A stretch of 44,518 bases of DNA, taken from the NCBI GenBank assembly GCA_024403415.1, contig JAKSRY010000018.1, forward strand, positions 1 through 44,518, given 5' to 3'. Both the position numbers and the translations under genes were made by a program. Position 1 is the first letter of the stretch. Every line of letters starts with the position of its first letter. The notes below the pieces were generated by a model, which ran no database searches, was not told where the DNA came from, and saw only the letters and a list, made by a program, of their open reading frames with translations. The DNA is from Lachnospiraceae bacterium (GTDB taxonomy: Bacteria > Bacillota > Clostridia > Lachnospirales > Lachnospiraceae). Shown in pieces: positions 16,562-26,700 of this stretch.

Positions 16562-18559
16562 TTATTTGCCGGCAGCCTCAACAGTATTATCTGTAGGTTT
16601 TGTCCAGCTTATAAAATCACACTCAGGAGAATTAATACAGCCAAAGAATCGTCTTCCCTTCTGCGAACGCTTAATAACTACTTCTCCACCACACTTAGGA
16701 CAGGCAACACCTATCTTCTCAAAATATGGTTTTGTATTTCTACATTCAGGAAATCCCGGACATGCAAGGAACTTGCTTCCCTTTGAGCTGTACTTAATTA
16801 CCATCTGACGTCCACACTGTTCACAAACTTCATCAGACAGTTCATCCTGGATTTTAACCTCTTCCAACTGCTTCTCAGCTTCCTTAACCGCATCGTCGAA
16901 ATCGCCATAGAAGTTTTCTATTATCGTCTTCCACTTAACAGTTCCTTCCTCAACACCATCAAGAAGAGTTTCCATATTAGCAGTAAAATTCACATCAACA
17001 ATAGCCGGAAAAGCTTCCATCATCATCTGATTAACAACTTCACCAACTTCAGTCACAAATATATTTTTACCTTCCTTAACAATATAGCGTCTTCCAAGAA
17101 TAACACCTATTGTAGGAGCATAAGTACTTGGTCTTCCGATTCCGAGTTCCTCAAGCGCTCTTACGAGACTTGCTTCTGTGTAATGTGGAGCAGGCTGTGT
17201 AAAATGCTGTTTTCCTTCAACATTTTCAACCACGAAAACATCTCCCTTTGAAACAGCAGTCTTAAGGGTTTCAGTCTCTTCATTATCTTCTTCTCTTGTG
17301 TATACTTTCATGAAACCATCAAATTTAACACTTGATCCCGAAACTGTAAATCTATGCTTTCCTGCATCAATTTTAACGGAGGTGGTCTCATAAACTGCAG
17401 ACTCCATACGACTTGCAAGGAATCTCTTATATATGAGCTGATATAATCTCAACTGCTCCCTGGTCAGAGAATCTTTGATTTCCGAGGGTTCAAATTCAAG
17501 ATATGTAGGACGTATTGCTTCATGCGCATCCTGTATCTTTTTATCCTCTTTGGCTGCCTGCGTTTTCTTACCGGCATACTGTGGGCCGAACTTTTCGATT
17601 ATATATTTTTCTGCTGAATTCTCTGCTTCTTCCGAAACTCTGGTAGAATCAGTACGCAAATATGTAATAACACCAACAGTTCCATGACCTTTAATTGCAA
17701 TACCTTCATAGAGCTGCTGCGCTATACGCATCGTTTTCTGTGTTGAATAATTCAACACCTTCGAAGCTTCCTGCTGAAGAGTCGATGTAGTAAAGGGAAG
17801 TGGAGACTTCTTTACACGTTCACCCTTCTTAATGTCCGAAACCTCAAATTTGGCATCTTTCAAGTCTTTGATGATGGCATCAGCCTGTTCTTTGGATTTA
17901 ATATCAATCTTGTTATCAGCTTCTCCATAGTACTTTGCCGTAAAAGGTTTCTTTTGACCTTCACCTTTAAGTACAGCCTCAAGCGTCCAGTATTCTTCAG
18001 GCACAAATGAGCTGATTTCATTCTCTCTGTCGCAAATAATTCTTAAAGCAACAGACTGAACTCTTCCTGCCGAAAGACCTCTTTTAACCTTAGCCCAAAG
18101 GATCGGTGAAATCTTATAACCAACTATTCTGTCAAGTACACGTCTTGCCTGCTGTGCATCAACAAGGTTCATATCAATATCCCTTGCGTTCTTAAGCGAT
18201 TCCTTAACAGCCGTTTTTGTAATCTCATTAAAAGTAATTCTCTTGACCTTCTTACCTTCCATATTTATAGCCTTGGTAAGATGCCAGCTGATTGCTTCCC
18301 CTTCACGGTCAGGGTCCGTTGCAAGATATATAATTTCAGCTTTTTTAACTTCTTTTCTTAATCCTGCAAGCAAATCGCCTTTTCCACGAATTGTAATATA
18401 TTTAGGGTCAAAATTATTCTCCGGGGATACTCCAAGCTGAGACTTTGGAAGATCTCTCACATGCCCCTGGCTTGCAACAACCTCATAATTAGAACCCAAA
18501 AATTTTTTAATTGTATTCACCTTTGCAGGTGACTCAACTATAACTAAATACTTTGCCAT
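16562..18559 (-). CDS. topA: DNA topoisomerase I (type IA)
   Basis: TopA relaxes negative supercoils. The 665-residue protein has the Toprim domain with catalytic Glu in VIVESPAK (about 6-13) and the ATDPDREGE acidic triad (80-88). The active-site tyrosine is Tyr300 in YLRTDSTRVS. Two C-terminal four-Cys zinc ribbons follow: one starting CEQCGRQM and closing CPGFPEC, and one starting CPKCGGEV and closing CINSPEC. The ATG at 18559 gives the standard MAKYLVIVES start. It is encoded upstream of codY. Its predicted promoter lies on the far side of a terminator-like leader hairpin, so expression may be attenuated. Confidence 0.98.
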   Translation of the reverse strand: MAKYLVIVESPAKVNTIKKFLGSNYEVVASQGHVRDLPKSQLGVSPENNFDPKYITIRGKGDLLAGLRKEVKKAEIIYLATDPDREGEAISWHLTKAINMEGKKVKRITFNEITKTAVKESLKNARDIDMNLVDAQQARRVLDRIVGYKISPILWAKVKRGLSAGRVQSVALRIICDRENEISSFVPEEYWTLEAVLKGEGQKKPFTAKYYGEADNKIDIKSKEQADAIIKDLKDAKFEVSDIKKGERVKKSPLPFTTSTLQQEASKVLNYSTQKTMRIAQQLYEGIAIKGHGTVGVITYLRTDSTRVSEEAENSAEKYIIEKFGPQYAGKKTQAAKEDKKIQDAHEAIRPTYLEFEPSEIKDSLTREQLRLYQLIYKRFLASRMESAVYETTSVKIDAGKHRFTVSGSSVKFDGFMKVYTREEDNEETETLKTAVSKGDVFVVENVEGKQHFTQPAPHYTEASLVRALEELGIGRPSTYAPTIGVILGRRYIVKEGKNIFVTEVGEVVNQMMMEAFPAIVDVNFTANMETLLDGVEEGTVKWKTIIENFYGDFDDAVKEAEKQLEEVKIQDELSDEVCEQCGRQMVIKYSSKGSKFLACPGFPECRNTKPYFEKIGVACPKCGGEVVIKRSQKGRRFFGCINSPECDFISWTKPTDNTVEAAGK

Positions 18560-18585
18560 TTTTAATCCTTTTGAACAGAAAGTAA

Positions 18586-18637
18586 ATAAAAAGCCCCGTA
18601 GGTTCCACGTTTTTCAACATTCCAATCCCTACGGGGT
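18586..18637 (-). promoter_or_regulatory. topA leader hairpin with U-tract (attenuator-like RNA)
   Basis: On the minus strand a 9-bp GC-rich stem (CCCCGTAGG, 18636-18628, with CCTACGGGG, 18602-18594) encloses 25 nt and is followed by TTTTTATTT. Inside, ATGTT pairs with AACGT around a GAAA tetraloop, leaving a purine-rich internal loop (GATTGGA facing GGAA). The predicted topA start point is at the foot of this stem, so the first 50 nt of the topA transcript would fold into it. It may also end transcripts of the lipoprotein operon upstream. It resembles a terminator whose hairpin has aptamer-like internal structure; I do not recognise it as a known riboswitch. Confidence 0.65.
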
Positions 18638-18640
18638 GCT

Positions 18641-18670
18641 ATTTTATGTCATAAAAGCAATCTCTGTCAA
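18641..18670 (-). promoter_or_regulatory. Predicted strong sigma-A promoter of topA
   Basis: A perfect TTGACA (18665-18670) is followed by 18 nt and TAAAAT (18641-18646) on the minus strand; a 17-nt spacing to ATAAAA is an alternative. The start point would be at about 18634-18637, right at the leader hairpin. Only 34 nt separate that hairpin from the topA start, too little for another promoter. Confidence 0.75.
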
Positions 18671-18738
18671 GATATTTTGTCGTTATTTATAAATATATAA
18701 TAAATTAACAGGTCATTCATACCAACAAAGATGCGACA

Positions 18739-19365
18739 TTATTCAACAGGCCCATCATCACAGTAATATCCTCTGTTTCTTTTTTCAGACCATCTTCCAT
18801 CCTTCCATAATTGCGTCCAATCCTCACCTGATTCCATTTCATAGGTCATGCCCAGTCTTTCACCGGTTCCTCGACTTAGAATTGTAATATGGTCAATGTA
18901 TATAGTCTCATCTGTGAATCCACACCTTATATACTCATCATCTGACATATGAAGCCAGAATCCTCCGACCTTCGATCTTTCAGTTTCATTTCCATAAACA
19001 AAAGTCAGATATATCTTATTATCATCCTGTTCATAAACAACATCATAAGATTCCTTCCTTTTGCCTCCATGCGAATCACATCCATATATCATTCCTTTAC
19101 TAAAAGCATCTTCTACCTCTTTATCGTTGAAAAGGCATTTTTCAGCGTCAAATATATAGGTTATTTGGTTGTAATCAACAACCGTCGCCTCTATTCCCCA
19201 GATATTATCTGAATCATATTTCATCCAATGCGCGTCACCTGAAATATCTGCGTGAAGTCCACTCCTCGATGCATAATAGTTCTCACTGCTTCCACATGCT
19301 GTACATGATATAATCATAAGCCCTGCAAATGATAATGATATTAATCTCTTAAATAAACTTTTCAT
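18739..19365 (-). CDS. Small lipoprotein of unknown function
   Basis: I do not recognise this 208-residue protein. The start is ATG 19365 with GGAGAAG just upstream; a longer open frame to 19473 overlaps the preceding gene and is not supported. The N-terminus is MKSLFKRL followed by a hydrophobic stretch and IISCTACGSS, so it should be exported and lipidated at Cys21 or Cys24. The mature part contains several Trp/Tyr-rich strands (GGFWLHMSDDEYIRCGF, WTQLWKDGRWSE) and looks like a compact beta-rich domain. It lies 22 nt after the DUF4349 lipoprotein gene, so the two are probably co-transcribed and may act together at the membrane surface. Confidence 0.75.
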   Translation of the reverse strand: MKSLFKRLISLSFAGLMIISCTACGSSENYYASRSGLHADISGDAHWMKYDSDNIWGIEATVVDYNQITYIFDAEKCLFNDKEVEDAFSKGMIYGCDSHGGKRKESYDVVYEQDDNKIYLTFVYGNETERSKVGGFWLHMSDDEYIRCGFTDETIYIDHITILSRGTGERLGMTYEMESGEDWTQLWKDGRWSEKRNRGYYCDDGPVE

Positions 19366-19387
19366 ATTTCTTCTCCATAATTTTGGC

Positions 19388-20566
19388 CTACTGGTTTTCA
19401 GTATTTTCAACTGATGCAGCCTGTCCATCCATTTCAACACTCTGTGTATCCTGCAGCACTGTGTTCTGCACATTTTGCTGTGACATATCCATTGTGGTCT
19501 GCTGTGCTATTCCCTGTGCATTCTGCTGCATCATATCCGGTGCGTTCTGCTGTGCTGCAAGTCTTTTTGCTGCCTTTTTTCTTGCTGACTTAATGCACGT
19601 TCTGATTATAATTACTATAATGAGTGCAATTACTCCAAGGAGTAACAAAATAGGTAATGCTTCAATGAAAAATACAGCAAATGCCTGAAGAAAATCTACA
19701 AGATGTTCCCAGCCTGAAGAGAATGCACTCGAAATCTGATCTCCGAAAGTCTCGGGTTCAGGTTCTGTATACTCTTCAACCTCGTCAATGCTCATATATA
19801 TAGTTGTATATTCAACCAGATTATCATATGTCTTAAGTGTAGAAGTTAATGACTCAATTCTGTATCTAACATCAGCGAGACGCTCCTCGATATTGAGCAT
19901 ATCTTCTACCGTTTCAGCCTGTGACATAAATTCAAGCAGACGCTGCTGCTCTATTTCAAGAGACTTCTTACGGGTCTCTGTATCTACATAATTCATTGTA
20001 ACATCTTCAACCCCAACACTCTGGTTAATGATATTAGCCTTGTCACCGACAATTTGTAAAAAGTCATCTACTCTGTCCACAGGAATTCTGATTGTCAGAT
20101 TTGAATACTTTCTCTCTTTTTGTCTTGCAAAACTGCTACCGTTATATTCATTCATATCCTGAATATAACCACTTAGTTCTTTAATCTTATTCTGAATAAA
20201 CTGGTTAAACTGTTCAAATTCTTCGGTTTCAACAGAGAGGTTATATGTTTTAATAAGCTTTCGTGCTGAATCATTATAATTACCTGCTGAATTATCTGCA
20301 GAGCCATTCGCACTGTCGGATGGACTTTCTGCATACTCTTCTGCAAAAGCCTCCTCTGCTTCATACATGTCATAACCATAATCTCCTGTTGCCAGTGCTT
20401 CGGTTGCGACTGCTTCCTTAGTGTTCGCATATCTTGAACCTAATGTTTTTTCTGCTCTTGCTGTGTCACTATAAGATCCTCCGCAGCCTGTAAGCGAAAG
20501 TGCAAATGCCGTACCTATTGCTACAGCAACTATTCTGCTCTTTTTTAATATACCTGAATTTTTCAT
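19388..20566 (-). CDS. DUF4349 domain-containing lipoprotein
   Basis: A 392-residue membrane-anchored protein. The signal peptide ends in the lipobox LTGC (Cys28). The DUF4349 region (about 105-310) has the typical start KLIKTYNLSVETEEF, the strand SNLTIRIPVDRVDDFL and the long coiled-coil helix region around RKKSLEIEQQRLLEFMSQAE and IEERLADVRYRIESLTSTL. A membrane helix follows at about 305-330 (AVFFIEALPILLLLGVIALIIVIIII), then a cytoplasmic basic stretch and a Gln/Asn-rich tail (about 345-392). The tail has repeated QQNAQ/QQNVQ units. The function of DUF4349 is not established. The strong AAGGAGGAAAAAT ribosome site suggests good expression. Confidence 0.85.
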   Translation of the reverse strand: MKNSGILKKSRIVAVAIGTAFALSLTGCGGSYSDTARAEKTLGSRYANTKEAVATEALATGDYGYDMYEAEEAFAEEYAESPSDSANGSADNSAGNYNDSARKLIKTYNLSVETEEFEQFNQFIQNKIKELSGYIQDMNEYNGSSFARQKERKYSNLTIRIPVDRVDDFLQIVGDKANIINQSVGVEDVTMNYVDTETRKKSLEIEQQRLLEFMSQAETVEDMLNIEERLADVRYRIESLTSTLKTYDNLVEYTTIYMSIDEVEEYTEPEPETFGDQISSAFSSGWEHLVDFLQAFAVFFIEALPILLLLGVIALIIVIIIRTCIKSARKKAAKRLAAQQNAPDMMQQNAQGIAQQTTMDMSQQNVQNTVLQDTQSVEMDGQAASVENTENQ

Positions 20567-20683
20567 ATTTTTCCTCCTTAATACCGGTTTGCTATTGCTT
20601 TCTAATGCTTTCTTTTCAGCTTCTGATATAGATACGTATGAATGAAATCATTTTTATGGTGTTTTTATAAAAATTTTTTTAAT

Positions 20684-20721
20684 AAAAATGGCTGACGATT
20701 GGTCCAACACCTCGTCAGCCA
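20684..20721 (-). terminator. Rho-independent terminator of the T4P operon
   Basis: A perfect 10-bp stem (20689-20698 with 20712-20721) with a 13-nt loop is followed by TTTTT on the minus strand. It lies about 65 nt after the stop of the giant secreted protein. The rest of the 218-nt spacer holds the upstream region of the DUF4349 gene; no clear promoter was found there. Confidence 0.92.
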
Positions 20722-20784
20722 CATAGATACATATTAATCTGTGTTCAACAATATCGATAACATTATTTCAACAACACATTTCCA

Positions 20785-23700
20785 TTAGTATAAGTCAAAC
20801 AGCTTGGTTACGTTAATATCCAAGCCCTTAATAATCTCGGTAGGCTTCAATGCTTCAACAGAACCCGTACTTAATTCCTCTGTTCCAAGATGAACATAAA
20901 TAGTAGTTCCATCCCTGGGCTGTAATCCACCGACACCTCCAAGGTTCAGGTCACTTATATTAAAGGTTGCCTGATATACACTAAAGTTCTTAAGAACGTA
21001 TGGTGTTGAATGCAACAGCAACGTTCCATCCGGAGCTGCCACCTTAAATGAATTCTTCATAGATCCATCCAAAATTGGTACTATTTCTTTATAATAGTCC
21101 GAACCTACTCTAAATGTATAATCATCCACACTACCTTTAACATAATATCTGGCATTAAGTTCAGCACGGCTTTCTCTAAAGTTATTATTCAGGGTCTTAA
21201 AGTTAACCTGAATAGTCTCATCGAGCCACTCGCCCGTAGTTGTCTCACTATTAGCATTTTCCTTAACCATATCATACGGAATATACTTATTTAAGATGGT
21301 AGGCGCACTATCCCAAGGGTTTTCCTTAAACTCCAAATCCGGACGATGCTGGCCACTCTGGTATGATGCAACAAGAGTATTAACGAAGAGTTTTCTTTCC
21401 TTATCAAGGTTTTGTCCATCGTCCTTCGCACTCATATAACTATGTCCAGATCCGGTATAAATAATGTTTCCCTTACTATAAATATAGTAGTTATTTCGAA
21501 CATCATTATGCAAAGCCTTATAATACTCATGCTCTGCGGTCATTCCATCAGAATTATCGTCTTTATTACTGATAGCAAGCCATACAACAACATCATCATC
21601 TGTATAATCATCAAAACTTGATGTATCAAGGTTAAGCTGGAAGTACTGGTTATGCGTTGAAGCAACATTAAACTCAGGATGATCGGCATCCGCAATAAAG
21701 AATGGATACTGAGTTATCTGACCTTCATTAATAACAGTAACCTTCTCATAGGTTGTATTCCTGTTATTCGGAACATATGGATTAACCGGATTATACGTTC
21801 TCGTTTTTTCTATAGCATTTACACCATAAGCTGAGGCGAAATTTCTTACGATAGTTGAATCAGTATATCCGTAGTTTTCCCCTGTATTGACTCCATTAAG
21901 CAATGGTTCATCATACTTTGACTCATAATTTTCAACAACAGTACCTTTTCGGAAAGGATCAACTGAATAAGTAAGATCAGTCAGATTCAGCCTGTGGTAC
22001 CTATCCATTCCCATAATATCTCTCAAATAATAACTTGGATAATGAGAATGCTCGTCAACATTGTCCTCTCCCCAACCATAAGTAAATGTCAGGTCATGTG
22101 TAAACAGAATACTTCTTCCCGAAAGGGCATATTCTCTTATTGCAAGCATAGCATCTTTCATAATATCCTGTGGCCGGCAATACATAGTTGCCGGGGATCC
22201 TGTAGAATCTGCGACGCCATTCTTTGCAGAATAAATAAGTGGTATCGTGCCATCAGCTCTTTTTGTTGCCTTAAAATCAAACCAGTCTGAAAATCCGATA
22301 ACAACAATGTCATACTGGCAAAGATAATCATAATATGACATTGTATATTCCTTATCATTTCCATTACCATTATTGAAACGAGTAACAAAAAAGTCTACAG
22401 GTTTTGAATCTACTTTAATATCAAAATCATAAACCTGAGTATACAACTTATGCATCTCCGGATCCTTTTCACCATCCAATATAAAATTGTTCGTATTATA
22501 TTGTTCATCGGAAGGCGGTGTTAGCTGCAACACTTTTATTTCAGGCTTGACAGTGTCCGTAGCCGGAACTGCAGAGAAACCTTCAATAGCAGTTCTTACC
22601 GTTGACAAACTGTTATTTGATCCAAACTGCTTCTGATTCTGAACAAAAACAAGCTTCCATGCCAGGAATCCTACATAGTTCTGTGGTACCGCCTTTGAAA
22701 TAGTATATTCATTACCGCTTCTAAGCTGATATACCCCATCTTCGGAAGGCAGAACTGTACCATCATTAACAGAAATACCTATCTGCAATTCATCGCTAAA
22801 GAAGTCAATGTTGCCGTCACCATCAGTATCCACACTGTCTTCAAACTTACCATCACCATCAAGATCAAGATATAGCTTGACATCGTATGTCATCTCATCA
22901 CTTGTTCCAATGTTAACAGCAGCATCATTCTGAAGCTCAACTCGGTAGTTAAGATAGTATAATCCATCTGAAGATTTTGACAAATATTTATTATCAGAAT
23001 CCCCATTGTCATCAACCGAATTGTATGCAACAGGTTTTTCCTTAACTATCAGTCTAAGCTTAGAGATGTTAAGGTACTTAACAAAAGTCTTTCTTGCAGA
23101 AAGATATGAACCAAGATTCTTTTCAAGCGCGCCTTTGCGGAATGCATTCTTTCCCCAATAAATATAGTTTCCTTCGCCGTTCTTCTGTAAAACAACTTCC
23201 TTAACAAACTTGTACATATTGGAAGAAATATCCAGATGCGTGGTATTAATCGGAGCCTCCGAATTAAGACTTCCATCGGGATTAACATTGAAAAAATCAT
23301 CTGACAAAAGCACAGCACAACCTGCCTGAATATAATTTGTCAAAGAAACAAGCTTATCCCTGGTAATATCATTTCCGGAAGCATATCTGCCATTATACGG
23401 ACCATATTCACCGGTAAATCTGTCACCTACATGTGAATAAACAAGCCCGTCCATAGACTCCTGGTTATACTTGGTTTTCTGAAGACGATATCTAGCATCC
23501 CCTGTACCTTCTGTATATGTGTTCATCATTATCCTGTCCATACCAATGTAAATCATATCGTATTGGACATTCAAATCCTCGTTTTTACCTATAAACTCCT
23601 TGGTTCCCATCTGTTTAATATAGAGATTTTCATCATTTCCGGTAAACTCAAGATTTTCCTTAACCCAGGCCTTATCGATATTATCTCTCTTCATATTACG

Positions 23701-26700
23701 AGAGCTGACTTTTCCGGTTGGAGTATAGGCCATAATTGCTGAAGGATCTATATACTGAGCGGACTCCATAGGTTCAAGGTCTAAAATTCTAAGTTGAGTC
23801 TTAACAGCATTTCTGTCATTATTCGCATTAAGAATATATCTTATCGAAGTAGCCTTATTGTAAGCGGAATTGAACTGACTCCAGTCACTGCTTAACTCGA
23901 TAATCGGTCTTTCATTTTCATACTCTTCGCGAATGGCCATAAATCCGCGAGTAATCTTCTCCTCTGAATACTGATCAAGGAAATCTCCGCTTACTACCTT
24001 AGAAAGAGTTTTAACTGCGCCAACGGTAGCAATCTGCTTATTTTCCCAGACATCATCATCCCAGTCATCATTAACAAAAATAGTTCCCTGAACATAACTG
24101 CAGTCTTCACCCGGATGGCTGTCATATTTTCCGCTCATAACCCCTTTAAGCAAATCTGATCTCAAGGTGCTTATTTTAGTTTCTGAAATATATGTATCAT
24201 CAGGTGCCGGATTATCTGTAACTATTTCCCTTCCCGAAATGGCACCATATGACTTACCATCGTCACCTGAAATAATAGCATCTGAAACATATCTCCAGGT
24301 ATCCGGAGTTCCCGGATCAAGCCAGCTATCAGTTCCAAGAATCTGGCTGCATGCGTTCTGCCAGTCTTCCTGACTCCATTTGGTCAAAGTACCCTGCATA
24401 AGCTTTAATGCAAGAAGCGTAATAAATGGTCTTTCAGATTTTGCAAAATCATCTACGCCAGCGGCATCATAAAGATTTGCATAATAAACAGATCTTTCGA
24501 GAATCACCGGAAGATTATCATCTATTACCATATTCAGCAGTTTTTCGGCAGTTCCAAGATTCATATCCTCCGGATATCTGCCACCTGCAAAATACACCAG
24601 ATTAGCTTCTTCAAGATAATCTGACAATTCATCAATAGTAACCGGAATAACATCCACAACCAAATTATCGCACTGTGCTCCCGGTTCTCTGTCTAAAACA
24701 TATTGCTTAAACCATTCGTTATTTGTAAAACCACCTGTATATTTGAAATTATGATAGACTGTCGTGGTATAGTCTGCCTTAAATTCATATTCACCATCCT
24801 GGGGCTCATGCTGGTTATAAACATAAGGGTCCTCATCATTCGTTTTTACATAGTAAGGTCCTTTGTTTATATCTGCATTAGTAGAGTTATATATATTACC
24901 GCTTACTTCAGAGTAACCTCTTTTTCTTCCAAATGGTCCCGGATAAAGTCCCGCCTGATTGGTCTCTTTAATTGAATCAGACTCAATAACATACGGATTA
25001 GGACAGTCAGTTCCTCTTTCACCAACGATATAATAATCATTTGCCCTTGAATCGGCATACAAATCAGCCAGAGCTATATACTGTAAATCACCAAAATCAT
25101 ATGGGGTAGGATTACTATCGCCGCCGGCGCCAAGATCTCCACTGCCTGAGCCTGCTCCTCCGGCTCCAGGTTCTCCACCACTTGGGCCGTCTCCTCCGGT
25201 TCCGGGTTCTCCACCACTTGGGCCGTCTCCTCCGGTTCCAGGCTCTCCACCGCCCGGTTCATCTCCTCCGGTTCCAGGTTCTCCACCGCCCGGTTCATCT
25301 CCTCCGGTTCCAGGTTCTCCACCGCCCGGTTCATCTCCTCCGGTTCCAGGTTCTCCTCCACCTGCAGGAGTTCCATCATCCGGCAAAGGATTTTCATTTT
25401 CTGCAAGCACAGCAATAACATCATCATCAAAGGAATAATTCGAGAACAAGAGAGAGTTCATCGGTACTCCCAACAATGACAAAAAAACATTATTTGAAAC
25501 TACGTTTCCATATGAAGAGTCTGCCTGATTATCAATTCTTGCACTCTCACCACCTGCTGATGGGTCCTGACCTTCGGTTGGAGGCTCCTGAGCTCCGTCG
25601 CCTGTTGGAGTTTGCGCTCCATCTCCTTCGGGTGTCTGAGTTCCCTCTCCTGACGGGGTCTGAGTTCCATCGCCTGAAGAATCCTGGGTTCCATCGTCTG
25701 AATGGTCATCGTTTTCGTCGTCTGAATTATCCTGACCATCCTCTTCTATACCAAAACCATCATCAAGACCAAAATCATCCACCCCAATACCATTATCAAG
25801 TGAATGACCTGCCGGATCGCCGCCTCCCACCGGAGTATCTCCGGGATATGGGTAAACTTCAAGGTAATATTGTCCATCTATAAGTACAATACGTCCGGCA
25901 TATGTCAGATAATCACCGTTTGCACCGACGCCGCATTTAAAGACATACTTTCCTTCGGTAACTCCACCGCTTTCTGCCAAAGCCTGATTTATCAGTGTTG
26001 AACCAAAATACTGCCAGCTATATACATAATTTTCCACAGGGGCGTTTCCGGCCCTCGTTGCATCATCCGGGTCCTGTGTTGTCATCCAGGGCATAGCGTC
26101 CCCGCCATCATAATCAAGTCTTCTCAGGTTAAATATATATTTACCCGTATAATAGTCATCTGCGGTTCGAAATGCCTCAGTATGCCTATAGAGCTTTATT
26201 CCTTTGATATTGCCCTCGCCATATAATTCGGTTACATCTGTTTCTCCATCTTCCGAACCATACTTTCTGTATGCGTTGGAATAATCGTTATTATCATATG
26301 CACCTTTATGGTCCTTCTCCAATCGGAAGATACCTCTGATGTCCATATTTTTTGCATTAGTTTCGTCCGAAGCCGGTTCATCATATTCTGCCCAGTCAAA
26401 GGCTTTTTTCTGATAAAGATTATAAGCAACCTCATCGTGCGGAGGGATTAAATCAGACGAAGGATCTGCCGGATCAATTCTTTCATTATCCGCAGGATTA
26501 AGTGTCGGATTATATTTGCTGTTTCTAAGCCATCTTAATCTTTCTTCTGTGGACGGCATATCCTTAATTGATTTGCCATCTTTAACAGGTTCCTCGCCTC
26601 CAACAAGATATCCAAATCTGGCATCTGCCTTCGTCGGAACAACTTCAATAACCCTAAAAGGTCTGGGATTAGTATTCATTGCCGTAACTGAATGCTGCGC

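Noticed and set aside
20567-20640. Open stretch in frame before the DUF4349 start (SEAEKKALESNSKP and so on)
   Set aside because: It is about 23 codons, has no start codon before an upstream stop, and the strong ribosome site supports the annotated ATG.
25182-25883. Long plus-strand frames rich in Leu/His/Arg opposite the repeat region
   Set aside because: They are shadows of the repetitive giant gene, with no ribosome site and unnatural composition.
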